A program made the translations under genes and the position numbers. The notes beneath the pieces were generated by a model that was not told the DNA's origin, did not search any database, and was given only the letters and a program-made list of their open reading frames with translations. A stretch of 64,000 nucleotides of DNA from Hyphomicrobiales bacterium (GTDB taxonomy: Bacteria > Pseudomonadota > Alphaproteobacteria > Rhizobiales > JAJFHB01): positions 1 to 64,000 of the forward strand of contig JAJFHE010000003.1 in assembly GCA_021775755.1 (NCBI GenBank). The letters run 5' to 3'. Shown in pieces: positions 17,478 to 25,766 of this stretch (positions are counted from its first letter, which is position 1; every line of letters begins with the position of its first letter).

Positions 17478-19196
17478 ATGAAGAGCATCTTTCACATTTT
17501 CTTCAAGGTGGAAAACACGCGTCCATCGCTTGTGTTGATCTGCCTTGTGTTTGCGGGCCTTGCCGAAGCCATCGGCATGTCATCGCTCATGCCGATCATG
17601 ACGGAGCTCTCCGGCGGTCCACAGGAAGGCTCATCCGACCTTAATCGCATGATTGTGAGCGTACTTGGCGAGGTCGGCATCGCACCAACAATCACCAATC
17701 TGTTGATCCTGATCGTTACTGTGCTTGCAATTCGCACCATCCTGTCTTTCACCGCGCTCACCTATGTCGGCTACTCCGTTGCAAAGGTGACAACCAACCT
17801 GCAAAGGAAACTGATCGAAGGTCTGCTCAGCGCGCGCTGGGGATATTTCGCCAGCCAGAAAGTCGGCCGTGTGGCGAATTCGATCAGCAACGACACAAAC
17901 CGTGCCGGCAAGGCCTATCTCACCTCCGCCCGCGTTGTCGCTTACCTCCTGCAGGGGCTCGTCTATGTCACCATCGCCATTCTGATCTCGTGGAAGCTGG
18001 CGCTTGCCGGCATCACGGTCGGCGCCACGATGGCCGGAGCGCTCAGCGTATTGACACGCATTTCCCGGCGCGCCGGATACCGCCAGACCGACCGGACATC
18101 TGAACTTGTTACCTATGTCACCGACGCCCTGAACAACATCAAGCCGCTCAAGACGATGGAGCGCAAGACCGCGTTCACGGCAATGTTCGCCAAGAAGCTG
18201 ATGTCCCTGAAGCGCGCGCTCCAGCGTCAGGTCGTCGCCAAACAGGCGATGACCTACGGTGAAGAGCTCATCCTCTTCGTCTCTCTTGGCATTGGACTCT
18301 ACTTCACCGCCATCGTCCTGAAAATCCCGCTGCCCGAACTCCTGGTCATGGCGGTGGTGTTCTACAATGTCGTCAATGTCGTGGGCAAAATTCAACTCTA
18401 CCTTCAGCACGCTTCAGAACTTGAAAGCGCCTACTGGCGCGTCTACGAGCTCACCGACGAGATAATGCTCAACGAAGAGATTAATCCCGGCAAAAAGGAG
18501 CCGGCGCTGACAGCCGCCTGCCGGTTTGACAATGTCAGTTTCGGCTACGACAACGGTGCCGTAATTTCCAACGCCATGATCGACATTCCGGTTGGAGAGA
18601 TAACGGTATTGCGCGGGCCATCGGGCGCCGGCAAAACGACCCTCATCGACCTGCTCACCGGGCTCTATCAACCCGATGAAGGACAGATCCTGATTGACGG
18701 CGTACCGCTCGTCGAAACCGACCTCCACCTCTGGCGCCGCATGATCGGCTATGTGCCGCAGGAACTTTCGCTGTTTCACGACACCATCCGGCTTAACGTC
18801 ACGCTGGGTGATGAAGAACTGAGCGACGGCGACGTCCTGAGCGCCCTCGAACAGGCAGGCGCGCTGCAGTTCATCGAGGCGCTGCCGGAAGGCCTCGATA
18901 CGGTCGTCGGCGAAAGGGGCACACGATTCTCCGGCGGCGAGCGCCAGCGCATCGCACTTGCCCGCGCGCTGGTGACAAAGCCGAAGCTTCTGATCCTCGA
19001 TGAAGTGACAAGCGCGCTTGACCCTGGAACGGAACGCGCCATCTGCGACAATGTCTGCGCACTGGCGGAGCGTTTCACAATCGTCTCCATCACGCACCGT
19101 CCGATCTGGAGCAATATTGCCGACAATCTTTATGTCGTCGAAAAGGGAACCATCACCCGTGCCGAACACCCCGCTCCCGTTACCGAGACCGTCTAG
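17478..19196 (+). CDS. MsbA-like ABC exporter (fused permease/ATPase)
   Basis: A 572-residue ABC half-transporter. Residues 1-300 form the membrane domain with about six helices. The ATPase follows: Walker A GPSGAGKTTL near 375-384, signature FSGGERQRIALARAL near 478-492, Walker B LLILDEVTSAL, and SITHRP. It resembles the lipid and glycoconjugate flippase group (MsbA/PglK). The stop is 3 bp before the ceramide-synthase-like gene, so they form one operon (ABC, bCerS-like, nucleotidyltransferase). The likely role is flipping a sphingolipid or its precursor across the inner membrane, inferred from context. A weakly acidic N-terminal region precedes the first helix. Confidence 0.92.
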   Translation: MKSIFHIFFKVENTRPSLVLICLVFAGLAEAIGMSSLMPIMTELSGGPQEGSSDLNRMIVSVLGEVGIAPTITNLLILIVTVLAIRTILSFTALTYVGYSVAKVTTNLQRKLIEGLLSARWGYFASQKVGRVANSISNDTNRAGKAYLTSARVVAYLLQGLVYVTIAILISWKLALAGITVGATMAGALSVLTRISRRAGYRQTDRTSELVTYVTDALNNIKPLKTMERKTAFTAMFAKKLMSLKRALQRQVVAKQAMTYGEELILFVSLGIGLYFTAIVLKIPLPELLVMAVVFYNVVNVVGKIQLYLQHASELESAYWRVYELTDEIMLNEEINPGKKEPALTAACRFDNVSFGYDNGAVISNAMIDIPVGEITVLRGPSGAGKTTLIDLLTGLYQPDEGQILIDGVPLVETDLHLWRRMIGYVPQELSLFHDTIRLNVTLGDEELSDGDVLSALEQAGALQFIEALPEGLDTVVGERGTRFSGGERQRIALARALVTKPKLLILDEVTSALDPGTERAICDNVCALAERFTIVSITHRPIWSNIADNLYVVEKGTITRAEHPAPVTETV

Positions 19197-19199
19197 CGC

Positions 19200-20366
19200 A
19201 TGACCGCATCAAATGAACAGGGGCTGGAAATCCGGCCGGTGGTAACGGCTGAGGACCATGACCACTTCCTTGAGGTACCCTTCCGGCTGTACGGGCCCGG
19301 CGACAACTGGGTGCCGCCGCTCTATTTTGAGCGCCGCGAGCATCTGAGCGAGAAGAAAAACCCTTACTTTCGGCACGCCAAGGTCGAGCGGTGGATCGCC
19401 TTGCGGGGCGGCAAACCCGTGGGACGCATAACCGCGCAGCGGTGTAAGCTGTTTCAAGAGCGCTTCGGCAAGGACAAGGGGCAGTTCGGATTTCTCGAAG
19501 CGGAGAACAACGACGAGACCTTCGACGCTCTCATCATGACCGCTTGCCTGTGGCTTGCCGAACGCGGTGTGGAAACCCTGTCGGGTCCCTTCAGTTTCTC
19601 CATCAATGACGAGACCGGCGTTTTGGTCGACGGCTTCGACACGCCGCCATCGATGATGATGAACCACGCCCTTCCCTACTATGCAACGCAGCTGGAACGT
19701 CTCGGCTTCCAAAAGGCAAGAGACCTTTACGCCTATGATTATGCGCTCGATACCGAGTTGCCGAAATCGCTGACCGCAATGCTCGACCGCGTGCGGGCAT
19801 CGGGCGATTTGATGCTGCGCAATATCGACATGTCCAATCTCGACAAGGACGTGGACACCATCATTTCAATCTTCAACGATGCCTGGCGCGACAACTGGGG
19901 CTTCGTGCCTATGACGTTCGAAGAGATCAAGGCGCTCAGCAACAATCTGAAGATGCTGGTGCGCTCGGAGTACGGCGCCATCGCCTATTACAAGGGCGAG
20001 CCCGCCGCAATGTGCATCACGCTGCCTAATATCAACGACGCCATTGCGGATCTTAATGGCCGCCTACTGCCGTTCGGTTGGGCAAAGCTTCTGTGGCGGC
20101 TCAAGCTGCTCCCGCCGCGCACCTTGCGCATGCCTCTGCTCGGTGTGCGACAGAAATACAAGTCCGACTTTGTCGGCTCGGCACTCGTTGCGGCGGTCAT
20201 GGAGAATGTCCAGTCCTATCACAAGGCGCGCGGCACCACCCATTGCGAACTGTCCTGGATCCTTGAAGACAACAGGCCGGTCCGCAAGCTCATCGATTTC
20301 ATGGGTGGCAGGCACTACAAGACCTACCGTGTTTACGAACGCTCCGTCGCAAGAGCGGGCACGTGA
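19200..20366 (+). CDS. bcerS: GNAT-fold protein, bacterial ceramide synthase (bCerS) candidate
   Basis: A 388-residue protein of the large GNAT-like family to which the Caulobacter ceramide synthase belongs. That enzyme N-acylates the long-chain base made by serine palmitoyltransferase and is unrelated to eukaryotic ceramide synthases. Visible features: FRLYGPGDNWVPPL near residues 28-41, VGRITAQ, GPFSFSINDETGVLVDGFD near 125-143, and a C-terminal GNAT-like segment with CELSWILEDNRPVRKLID, typical of the double-GNAT architecture. It lies between the ABC exporter (3 bp) and a nucleotidyltransferase (4-bp overlap), in a locus with spt, acpR, cerR and aasR homologues. The name is by family and context. 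Confidence 0.8.
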   Translation: MTASNEQGLEIRPVVTAEDHDHFLEVPFRLYGPGDNWVPPLYFERREHLSEKKNPYFRHAKVERWIALRGGKPVGRITAQRCKLFQERFGKDKGQFGFLEAENNDETFDALIMTACLWLAERGVETLSGPFSFSINDETGVLVDGFDTPPSMMMNHALPYYATQLERLGFQKARDLYAYDYALDTELPKSLTAMLDRVRASGDLMLRNIDMSNLDKDVDTIISIFNDAWRDNWGFVPMTFEEIKALSNNLKMLVRSEYGAIAYYKGEPAAMCITLPNINDAIADLNGRLLPFGWAKLLWRLKLLPPRTLRMPLLGVRQKYKSDFVGSALVAAVMENVQSYHKARGTTHCELSWILEDNRPVRKLIDFMGGRHYKTYRVYERSVARAGT

Positions 20367-21154
20367 GCGGCGAGCGCTATTCGGCACTCGTACTGGCCGC
20401 GGGCCGCGGCAGCTCCGACCCCATGGTGCAGGCCTACGGAATTGCCCACAAATGCCTTCTCGACGTCGGCGGAGAACCGATGATCATGCGGGTGCTGAAA
20501 GCGCTAGCCGCCTCTGACCGCATCTCAGGGATTGCAATCTCCATAGACGATGCATCAGCGCTCGAGGCTGCCGCCGGATTCGCCCAACTCGCCGCGAATG
20601 CATCCATTGCCGTTGTTGCAAGCGCCGATCAGGCAAGCTCAAGCGTCGCACAAGCAATCGCGTCCGGTGCGGTTTCCTATCCGGTTCTGGTCACCACCGC
20701 CGATCACGCCCTGCTAACGCCGGACATCGTCGAAGAATTCTGTACCGGATCCCTCGCCACCGGTGCCGATCTCACGGTCGGCCTGGCGCGCGAGCGTACG
20801 ATCCTGGATGCCTATCCCGATTCCGTCCGTACCTTTCTAAGGTTCGCCGACGGCAATTATTCAGGCTGCAATCTCTTTTCATTCGCGACGAACAAGGCTG
20901 AGCGTGCCGTCGCGTTTTGGCAGAAGGTCGAGCGCAACCGCAAAACGCCCTGGAAACTGATTGGAGCGTTCGGACTTGTGCCACTCGTGCGCTATGTCAC
21001 CGGCACTTTGTCATTGAAGGCAGCGTTTGAAGGCGGTTCGCGCAAGCTGAACCTGAAAGCCTGTCCTGTCGAACTAAGCGCCGCGGAAGCCGCAATCGAT
21101 GTCGACAAACCAGCCGATCTGGAGCTTGTGAACGCGATACTTTCGCGCAAATAG
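20363..21154 (+). CDS. MobA-like NTP transferase
   Basis: A 263-residue nucleotidyltransferase of the MobA/GT-A-like fold. The N-terminal loop LVLAAGRGSSDPM (residues 9-21) occupies the place of the canonical LAGGxGxRMG loop but lacks its Arg, and TTADHAL near residue 111 is the expected metal-binding Asp region. The start is GTG, overlapping the preceding stop by 4 bp (GTGA), so translation is coupled to the ceramide-synthase-like gene. It probably activates a head-group alcohol or sugar with CTP or GTP, or has become a scaffold. Similar genes accompany Caulobacter-type ceramide loci. It ends 4 bp from the convergent LicC-like gene. Confidence 0.82.
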   Translation: MSGERYSALVLAAGRGSSDPMVQAYGIAHKCLLDVGGEPMIMRVLKALAASDRISGIAISIDDASALEAAAGFAQLAANASIAVVASADQASSSVAQAIASGAVSYPVLVTTADHALLTPDIVEEFCTGSLATGADLTVGLARERTILDAYPDSVRTFLRFADGNYSGCNLFSFATNKAERAVAFWQKVERNRKTPWKLIGAFGLVPLVRYVTGTLSLKAAFEGGSRKLNLKACPVELSAAEAAIDVDKPADLELVNAILSRK

Positions 21155-21158
21155 CCGG

Positions 21159-21896
21159 CTATTCTACCCAGCCGGCCACCATCTGGCGGGCCTGCTGAAG
21201 GTCGACGGGAAAATCGACTTCGCACCACTCATGATCGCTGACGGCGCAAACGCTCACATCGGTCAACTTGGCGAGCGTCCCAACAGCCGAGGGAAACCAT
21301 TGCCTGAGGCCCGTTGGATCGAGCATGGCCTTTTCAAGAACATCGCGGTAGAGCGCCGCCCCTTCGCCCCGGAACACATAAATGCCGATCGCCTCGGCCG
21401 TGACCGCCTCAAGCGGCAGCGTCTTGCCGATTTCGGTCAGCCGCTCTCCGTCGAGCATGACCTTCATGTCGTCGTTATCGTATTTTTCTTTGTGATTGAT
21501 CGCAACCGTCACCGGCAAATGTGGGGCGTCGAGCAGATCCTTCACCATCGCGGCGCGAAACAGGTTGTCGCCGTTGACCTGGATAAAATCGTCATCCATT
21601 TCGCCACGCGCCATCCAGCAGCTTGCCAGATTGTCTGCCACTGAGAAAAACGGATTGTAGACCGTGCGTATGGAAATGCCGTCGTTGCGCCCTTCAATCT
21701 GCCGCAGCATGTCGGTCATCATGCTGCTTCCGTAGCCGGTGATGACGACAAATTCCGTAACCCCGCATGCCACAAACGCATCGATCTGACGTTCGATCAA
21801 TGTGCGGCCATGAATGTCGAGGAGAGCTTTTGGAACCTCTTCGGTGAGCGGCAGCAGACGTTTCCCCTGGCCAGCCCCCAGGATCAGCACTTTCAC
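21159..21896 (-). CDS. LicC-like phosphocholine/sugar-phosphate cytidylyltransferase
   Basis: A 245-residue nucleotidyltransferase. The signature loop LILGAGQGKRLLPLTEEVPK (residues 4-23) and VNGDNLF (about 110) are intact, unlike the neighbouring MobA-like protein. VYNPFFSVADNLASCW is typical of the LicC branch, which makes CDP-choline or related CDP-alcohols from CTP; sugar-phosphate nucleotidyltransferases are close relatives. It is the only minus-strand gene in the middle of the island, convergent with the MobA-like gene and divergent from the phosphoesterase gene, sharing about 100 bp of upstream DNA. I infer it supplies an activated head group; the substrate is open. Confidence 0.82.
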   Translation of the reverse strand: MKVLILGAGQGKRLLPLTEEVPKALLDIHGRTLIERQIDAFVACGVTEFVVITGYGSSMMTDMLRQIEGRNDGISIRTVYNPFFSVADNLASCWMARGEMDDDFIQVNGDNLFRAAMVKDLLDAPHLPVTVAINHKEKYDNDDMKVMLDGERLTEIGKTLPLEAVTAEAIGIYVFRGEGAALYRDVLEKAMLDPTGLRQWFPSAVGTLAKLTDVSVCAVSDHEWCEVDFPVDLQQARQMVAGWVE

Positions 21897-21997
21897 TTTA
21901 TTATGACCTTTACCAGCAAACCCTGATAGAACACGCCACTCAATGGCACCTGGCCTAGGTCAAGTCAACGTCGGCACGAAAAACTGCGTCAATTTGC

Positions 21998-22918
21998 ATG
22001 GTAACGATCGCGCATCTGTCAGATCCCCATCTCGCTCCCCTGCCCCGCCCCGGTGTGAGGCGCCTGATGAGCAAACGGGTTCTCGGCTACGCGAACTGGC
22101 TGCGCGGGCGGCGGGATTTTCATCGCCGCGAGGTCGTCGATCTCATGATCGCCGACCTCAACGCACATGCGCCCGACCATACGGTGGTCACGGGCGACCT
22201 GGTGAACCTCTCGTTGGAAGAGGAGTTTCCCGCAGCGCGCCAGTGGCTGGAGACGATCGGATCACCACCGCGTGTAACCGTTGTTCCGGGCAATCACGAT
22301 GCCTATGTAAAGGTACCGTGGTCGAAGAGCCTGGCGCTGTGGCAGGACTACATGCAAAGCGACGCCGACGGCGCGTCTTTCGTCAAAAGCAACGAGCCCT
22401 TCCCGTTCGTACGCCGGTTGGGTTCCGTGGCGGTAGTGGGACTGTCGTCGGCCGTACCGATGCCGCCGCTGATCGCCGGCGGCAAGCTGGGCGATGTGCA
22501 ATTACGGTCTCTGGCGAATATTCTGAAACGCCTCGGAGAAAGCGGACTTTTCCGCATTGTCCTCATTCATCACCCGCCTCTTCCAGGGCAGAACATCACT
22601 CGCAAGGCCTTGTTCGATTCCGCCGAAATGCGCAACGTCCTCGCGGGCGAAGGCGCGGAACTCGTGCTGCATGGCCACAATCATCGCGACATGCTGACAA
22701 TGATCGATACGCCACACGGGACCGCGAACGTGATCGGCGTGCCCTCGGCATCCGCCGCCATCAACGGCCACCGCCCCGCCGCTCAGTACAATCTTTATCA
22801 TGTGAGCGGAACCGCGGGCGCCTGGCAATGCGAGGTCGAGATCAGAGGGTACGATCCCGCGGCAGCCACCTTTGGCCCGGTCCGCAGCTTTTCGCTGGAC
22901 ACCGGCCAGACCGCTTGA
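21998..22918 (+). CDS. Calcineurin-like metallophosphoesterase
   Basis: A 306-residue metallophosphoesterase. All metal-binding motifs are present in order: HLSDPHL near residues 6-12, TGDLVN near 63-68, PGNHDA near 94-99, LIHHPP near 190 and LHGHNHRD near 220. Members hydrolyse nucleotides, phospholipid head groups or UDP-diacylglucosamine-type substrates (LpxH, CpdA). No signal peptide is visible, so it acts in the cytoplasm. It opens the plus-strand run that continues with HIT, lptF, lptG and the head-group genes, separated from the HIT gene by 56 bp. A role in trimming a nucleotide-activated lipid intermediate is plausible inference. Confidence 0.88.
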   Translation: MVTIAHLSDPHLAPLPRPGVRRLMSKRVLGYANWLRGRRDFHRREVVDLMIADLNAHAPDHTVVTGDLVNLSLEEEFPAARQWLETIGSPPRVTVVPGNHDAYVKVPWSKSLALWQDYMQSDADGASFVKSNEPFPFVRRLGSVAVVGLSSAVPMPPLIAGGKLGDVQLRSLANILKRLGESGLFRIVLIHHPPLPGQNITRKALFDSAEMRNVLAGEGAELVLHGHNHRDMLTMIDTPHGTANVIGVPSASAAINGHRPAAQYNLYHVSGTAGAWQCEVEIRGYDPAAATFGPVRSFSLDTGQTA

Positions 22919-22974
22919 CGTTGCCGGACAGGCGCCGCCGTGCGAGACCACTATCCTGAATTGGGAGTTGTCAG

Positions 22975-23412
22975 ATGACTGAAAACGCCACCATGCAGAA
23001 GTTCGGCTATCCGCAAACGCTTGTCCGCGACTACGCGCACTGGTGTGTGCTGGCACGCCCGGCACAGGCGACGCTCGGCGCCCTGGTGCTGGTCTGCAAG
23101 GATGAGGCGGAAGCCTTCTCTGACATCTCCGCTGCGGCCTTCGCCGAGCTCGCGCAGGTAACGCGCGAGCTTGAATCGTCACTCGCCACATTTCGGCCTT
23201 ATCAGAAAATCAATTATCTGATGTTGATGATGGTCGACAAGGACGTACACTTCCACGTCCTGCCACGTTATGACGCCACGCAGAACTTCGGTGGCGAAAA
23301 CTATCCCGACCCCGGCTGGCCGGCGGTACCCGACCTTTCCAGTTCGGTTACGCCGGCCGATATGGCCGGCCTTGTAACCGCGTTGCGCGATGTCTGGGTC
23401 GCCACCGGTTAA
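22975..23412 (+). CDS. HIT-family nucleotide hydrolase/transferase
   Basis: A 145-residue HIT protein. The family motif is H-x-H-x-H-x-x; here it reads DVHFHVLPR at residues 90-98, so the first His is replaced by Asp (D90) while the catalytic middle His (H92) and the last His (H94) remain. NYLMLMMVDKD precedes it as in other HIT proteins. Family members hydrolyse dinucleoside polyphosphates or nucleoside phosphoramidates. A good Shine-Dalgarno (GGGAG) precedes the ATG by 8 nt. It lies between the metallophosphoesterase and lptF; a 26-bp gap to lptF suggests cotranscription. Confidence 0.88.
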   Translation: MTENATMQKFGYPQTLVRDYAHWCVLARPAQATLGALVLVCKDEAEAFSDISAAAFAELAQVTRELESSLATFRPYQKINYLMLMMVDKDVHFHVLPRYDATQNFGGENYPDPGWPAVPDLSSSVTPADMAGLVTALRDVWVATG

Positions 23413-23438
23413 ACGGAACGAAAAGGCATTCGGACGCG

Positions 23439-24662
23439 ATGCTCGGACGTATAACTTCCATCGGCTCGGCCTATGTGATCAGGCAGATCCTGCGTCCGCT
23501 GGTTGCCGCCATGGCGATCGGTCTTCTGGTTCTGCTCGCCGAACGTCTGGTACGCCTGCTCGACATTACGCTCGGCAAGATGAACTCCTTTACGCTCGTT
23601 TTCGAGATGCTCGCCTATCTCGTGCCCCACTATCTGGGGCTGGCTCTGCCGGCGGCATTTTTTCTGGGGCTTCTGTTCGGCTTCAACAAACTGAGCAAGG
23701 GAAGCGAGATCGATGCCTTCATGGCATCCGGTGTCGGATTGCACCAGCTCACCAAGCCCGTACTTGCCGTGGCGATCTGTTTTACACTGTTGTCCACATT
23801 GATCTTCGGCTTCGTGCAACCGCACACGCGCTATGCCTACCGCTCGCTTGTACACACCGTAAAGAACGTTGAGATCTTCTACCTCGCCGAAGAAGGCGTC
23901 TTCATGCAGGCGGTGTCGCGCACCTTTATCCTCGACAAGCTGTCGCGCACCGACAACCGGTTTGAGCGTATTTTTCTGTTCGAGGACAAGGGCGACAAAG
24001 GCAGCGAAACCCTCACGTCCGCAAGCGGTTCATTGATCGAGCTGCCGAACGATACGCGCCCCGTATTGCGGTTGCGCCAGGGTCACCGCCTGAGCCTCGA
24101 CAGCTGGCCGGTAACAGACCAGAACGTGCAGCTGCCACGCCACCTTGTCGGCGAGTTCACCGAGGTCGACACGCCGCTTGGCCGCGACACGGACAGCCTG
24201 TTCCGCTCGCGCGGCGACGACGAACGCGAACTGACACTGCCGGAACTGATCACGCAATATAATGCGCCTCCTCAAGGCGCCTCCATCGACGACATGCGCG
24301 CGGAACTGCACCGCAGGCTGATCGGCATCGCGACGATCATGGTATTACCGATCCTCGCGATCCCGTTTGCGCTCGGTCGGCGGCGCGGTCAGCGCGCCTA
24401 CCGGTTTGCCGTCGCTCTGGTGATCCTCGTCGTCTATAACGAGCTGATCGAGCAGGGCGCACTCGCCGTGCGGGTGCAGGGCGCATCGCCCTACTTCGCC
24501 ATGTGGTTGCCGGTTGCTTTGCTCGTCGCATTCTCCTTGTGGCGCTACTACCGCGTTTGCTTCACGTTGCGCCCGGACGGGCTTGATCCCGTATTCGATC
24601 GGATCAGCGACATTGCAAGCTGGCTGCGCCGTCAGGTTCTGCACCTTGTGGGACAAACATGA
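23439..24662 (+). CDS. lptF: LptF/LptG-family permease (LptF-like)
   Basis: A 407-residue inner-membrane protein of the YjgP/YjgQ family. It has three N-terminal membrane helices (about residues 15-35, 55-80, 100-120), a periplasmic beta-jellyroll domain from about 135 to 270, and three C-terminal helices (from about 290). LptF and LptG form the membrane part of the LptB2FG transporter that extracts LPS. Here the pair sits between a HIT gene and a CDP-alcohol phosphotransferase within a ceramide locus, not beside lptD/surA. I therefore infer a paralogue dedicated to sphingolipid export. Its stop overlaps the lptG start by 4 bp. Confidence 0.88.
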   Translation: MLGRITSIGSAYVIRQILRPLVAAMAIGLLVLLAERLVRLLDITLGKMNSFTLVFEMLAYLVPHYLGLALPAAFFLGLLFGFNKLSKGSEIDAFMASGVGLHQLTKPVLAVAICFTLLSTLIFGFVQPHTRYAYRSLVHTVKNVEIFYLAEEGVFMQAVSRTFILDKLSRTDNRFERIFLFEDKGDKGSETLTSASGSLIELPNDTRPVLRLRQGHRLSLDSWPVTDQNVQLPRHLVGEFTEVDTPLGRDTDSLFRSRGDDERELTLPELITQYNAPPQGASIDDMRAELHRRLIGIATIMVLPILAIPFALGRRRGQRAYRFAVALVILVVYNELIEQGALAVRVQGASPYFAMWLPVALLVAFSLWRYYRVCFTLRPDGLDPVFDRISDIASWLRRQVLHLVGQT

Positions 24663-25735
24663 TGTGGACGCTCGGCCTCTTGTTGTCCCGCATGCTGCTC
24701 TCCAGGTTTGTGATGATCCTGTTGGGTGTGAGCGCCTTTGTCCTCAGCCTTGATGTGGTGACCTACGCGGACGACATCCTGAAGCTTCACAATGACGACC
24801 TCTCGGCAGTCGCTGAATATGCCGTCCTGCGTGCGCCAGGCATTCTGTCGAGTTTCCTCGGCTTAAGCGTCCTGCTTGCAGCCCTCATCATGCTGACGGA
24901 AATCAGCCACCACAGCGAACTCGTTGCCATCTGGGGTGCCGGGGTGTCGCCGGTGCGCATGATGATCATGCTGCTGCCGCTCGCCCTGCTGATCGGCGTG
25001 GTTCAGTTCGTCTTGAGCGACCGCGCTATTCCAAGCGCCGCGCCGGTTCTGCACGAATGGGGTATTGGCGACTACAGCAACAAGCAACTCAGCGTCGGCG
25101 AACAGGATCCAATCTGGATGCGTTCCGGCGACGACGTGTTGCGTGCCGGTTACAGCAACGCCAAAGCAACCTCTTTGCGCGATGTCATTATTTTCCGGCG
25201 CGATCCGTCCGGGTTACTGGTTGAGCAGATCATGGCGCAGACGGCGGAACTTATCGACGGGCGCTGGGAACTACGCGACGTCGCCATCTACTACCGCGAC
25301 AACGTCCCGCCAAGCCGCGTCGGACGGCTTATCTATTCCGGGCTGATGCGACCTGCCGATGTCGGCACCCGGTCGGGCGACCCGGAAGAAATGTCGATGG
25401 GAGACCTGAGTTACTTTGTTGACAATGCAGGCTTCGGCATCAGGCCCCTGCACGTCTACACGACCTGGTTCCACAAGCGTATTTCGCTTTTTCTCACCGG
25501 CGCCCTGATGATCGCCATCGCGGTGCCGCTGGCCGGCCGTTACCGGCGCGGCGGGGGTCTTGGAGCATTGTTCGCCGCCGGCGTCGGTCTCGGTTTTGCG
25601 TTCTTCGTGCTCGACGGCATATCCATGACACTTGGCGAGCTTGGCGTGCTGCCGGGCTGGATGGCCGCCTGGATGCCGATGGCAGTGTTCGCCACGGCCG
25701 CGACCACAATTGCATTCCGTCACGAAACGCTTTAG
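24659..25735 (+). CDS. lptG: LptF/LptG-family permease (LptG-like)
   Basis: A 358-residue partner of the preceding LptF-like protein. Two or three N-terminal helices (LSRFVMILLGVSAFVLSLDVV near residues 14-34, then SSFLGLSVLLAALIMLTEI near 63-81 with GVSPVRMMIMLLPLALLIG after it), a periplasmic beta-rich domain near 125-255, and three C-terminal helices. The coupling helix region includes ELVAIWGAGVSPVR, the contact site for an LptB-like ATPase. Translational coupling (ATGA overlap) with lptF implies stoichiometric production. No lptB, lptA or lptC gene is visible nearby, so the ATPase would be shared or encoded elsewhere. Confidence 0.87.
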   Translation: MMWTLGLLLSRMLLSRFVMILLGVSAFVLSLDVVTYADDILKLHNDDLSAVAEYAVLRAPGILSSFLGLSVLLAALIMLTEISHHSELVAIWGAGVSPVRMMIMLLPLALLIGVVQFVLSDRAIPSAAPVLHEWGIGDYSNKQLSVGEQDPIWMRSGDDVLRAGYSNAKATSLRDVIIFRRDPSGLLVEQIMAQTAELIDGRWELRDVAIYYRDNVPPSRVGRLIYSGLMRPADVGTRSGDPEEMSMGDLSYFVDNAGFGIRPLHVYTTWFHKRISLFLTGALMIAIAVPLAGRYRRGGGLGALFAAGVGLGFAFFVLDGISMTLGELGVLPGWMAAWMPMAVFATAATTIAFRHETL

Positions 25736-25766
25736 GTAACGCGGGCGCTTTGACCCCCTGTCCGGT

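Noticed and set aside
23439-25735. Reading of lptFG as the ordinary LPS export genes
   Set aside because: Not adjacent to lptD, surA or pdxA; the neighbours are lipid head-group genes. Kept as a dedicated paralogue, though the window alone cannot exclude the ordinary role.
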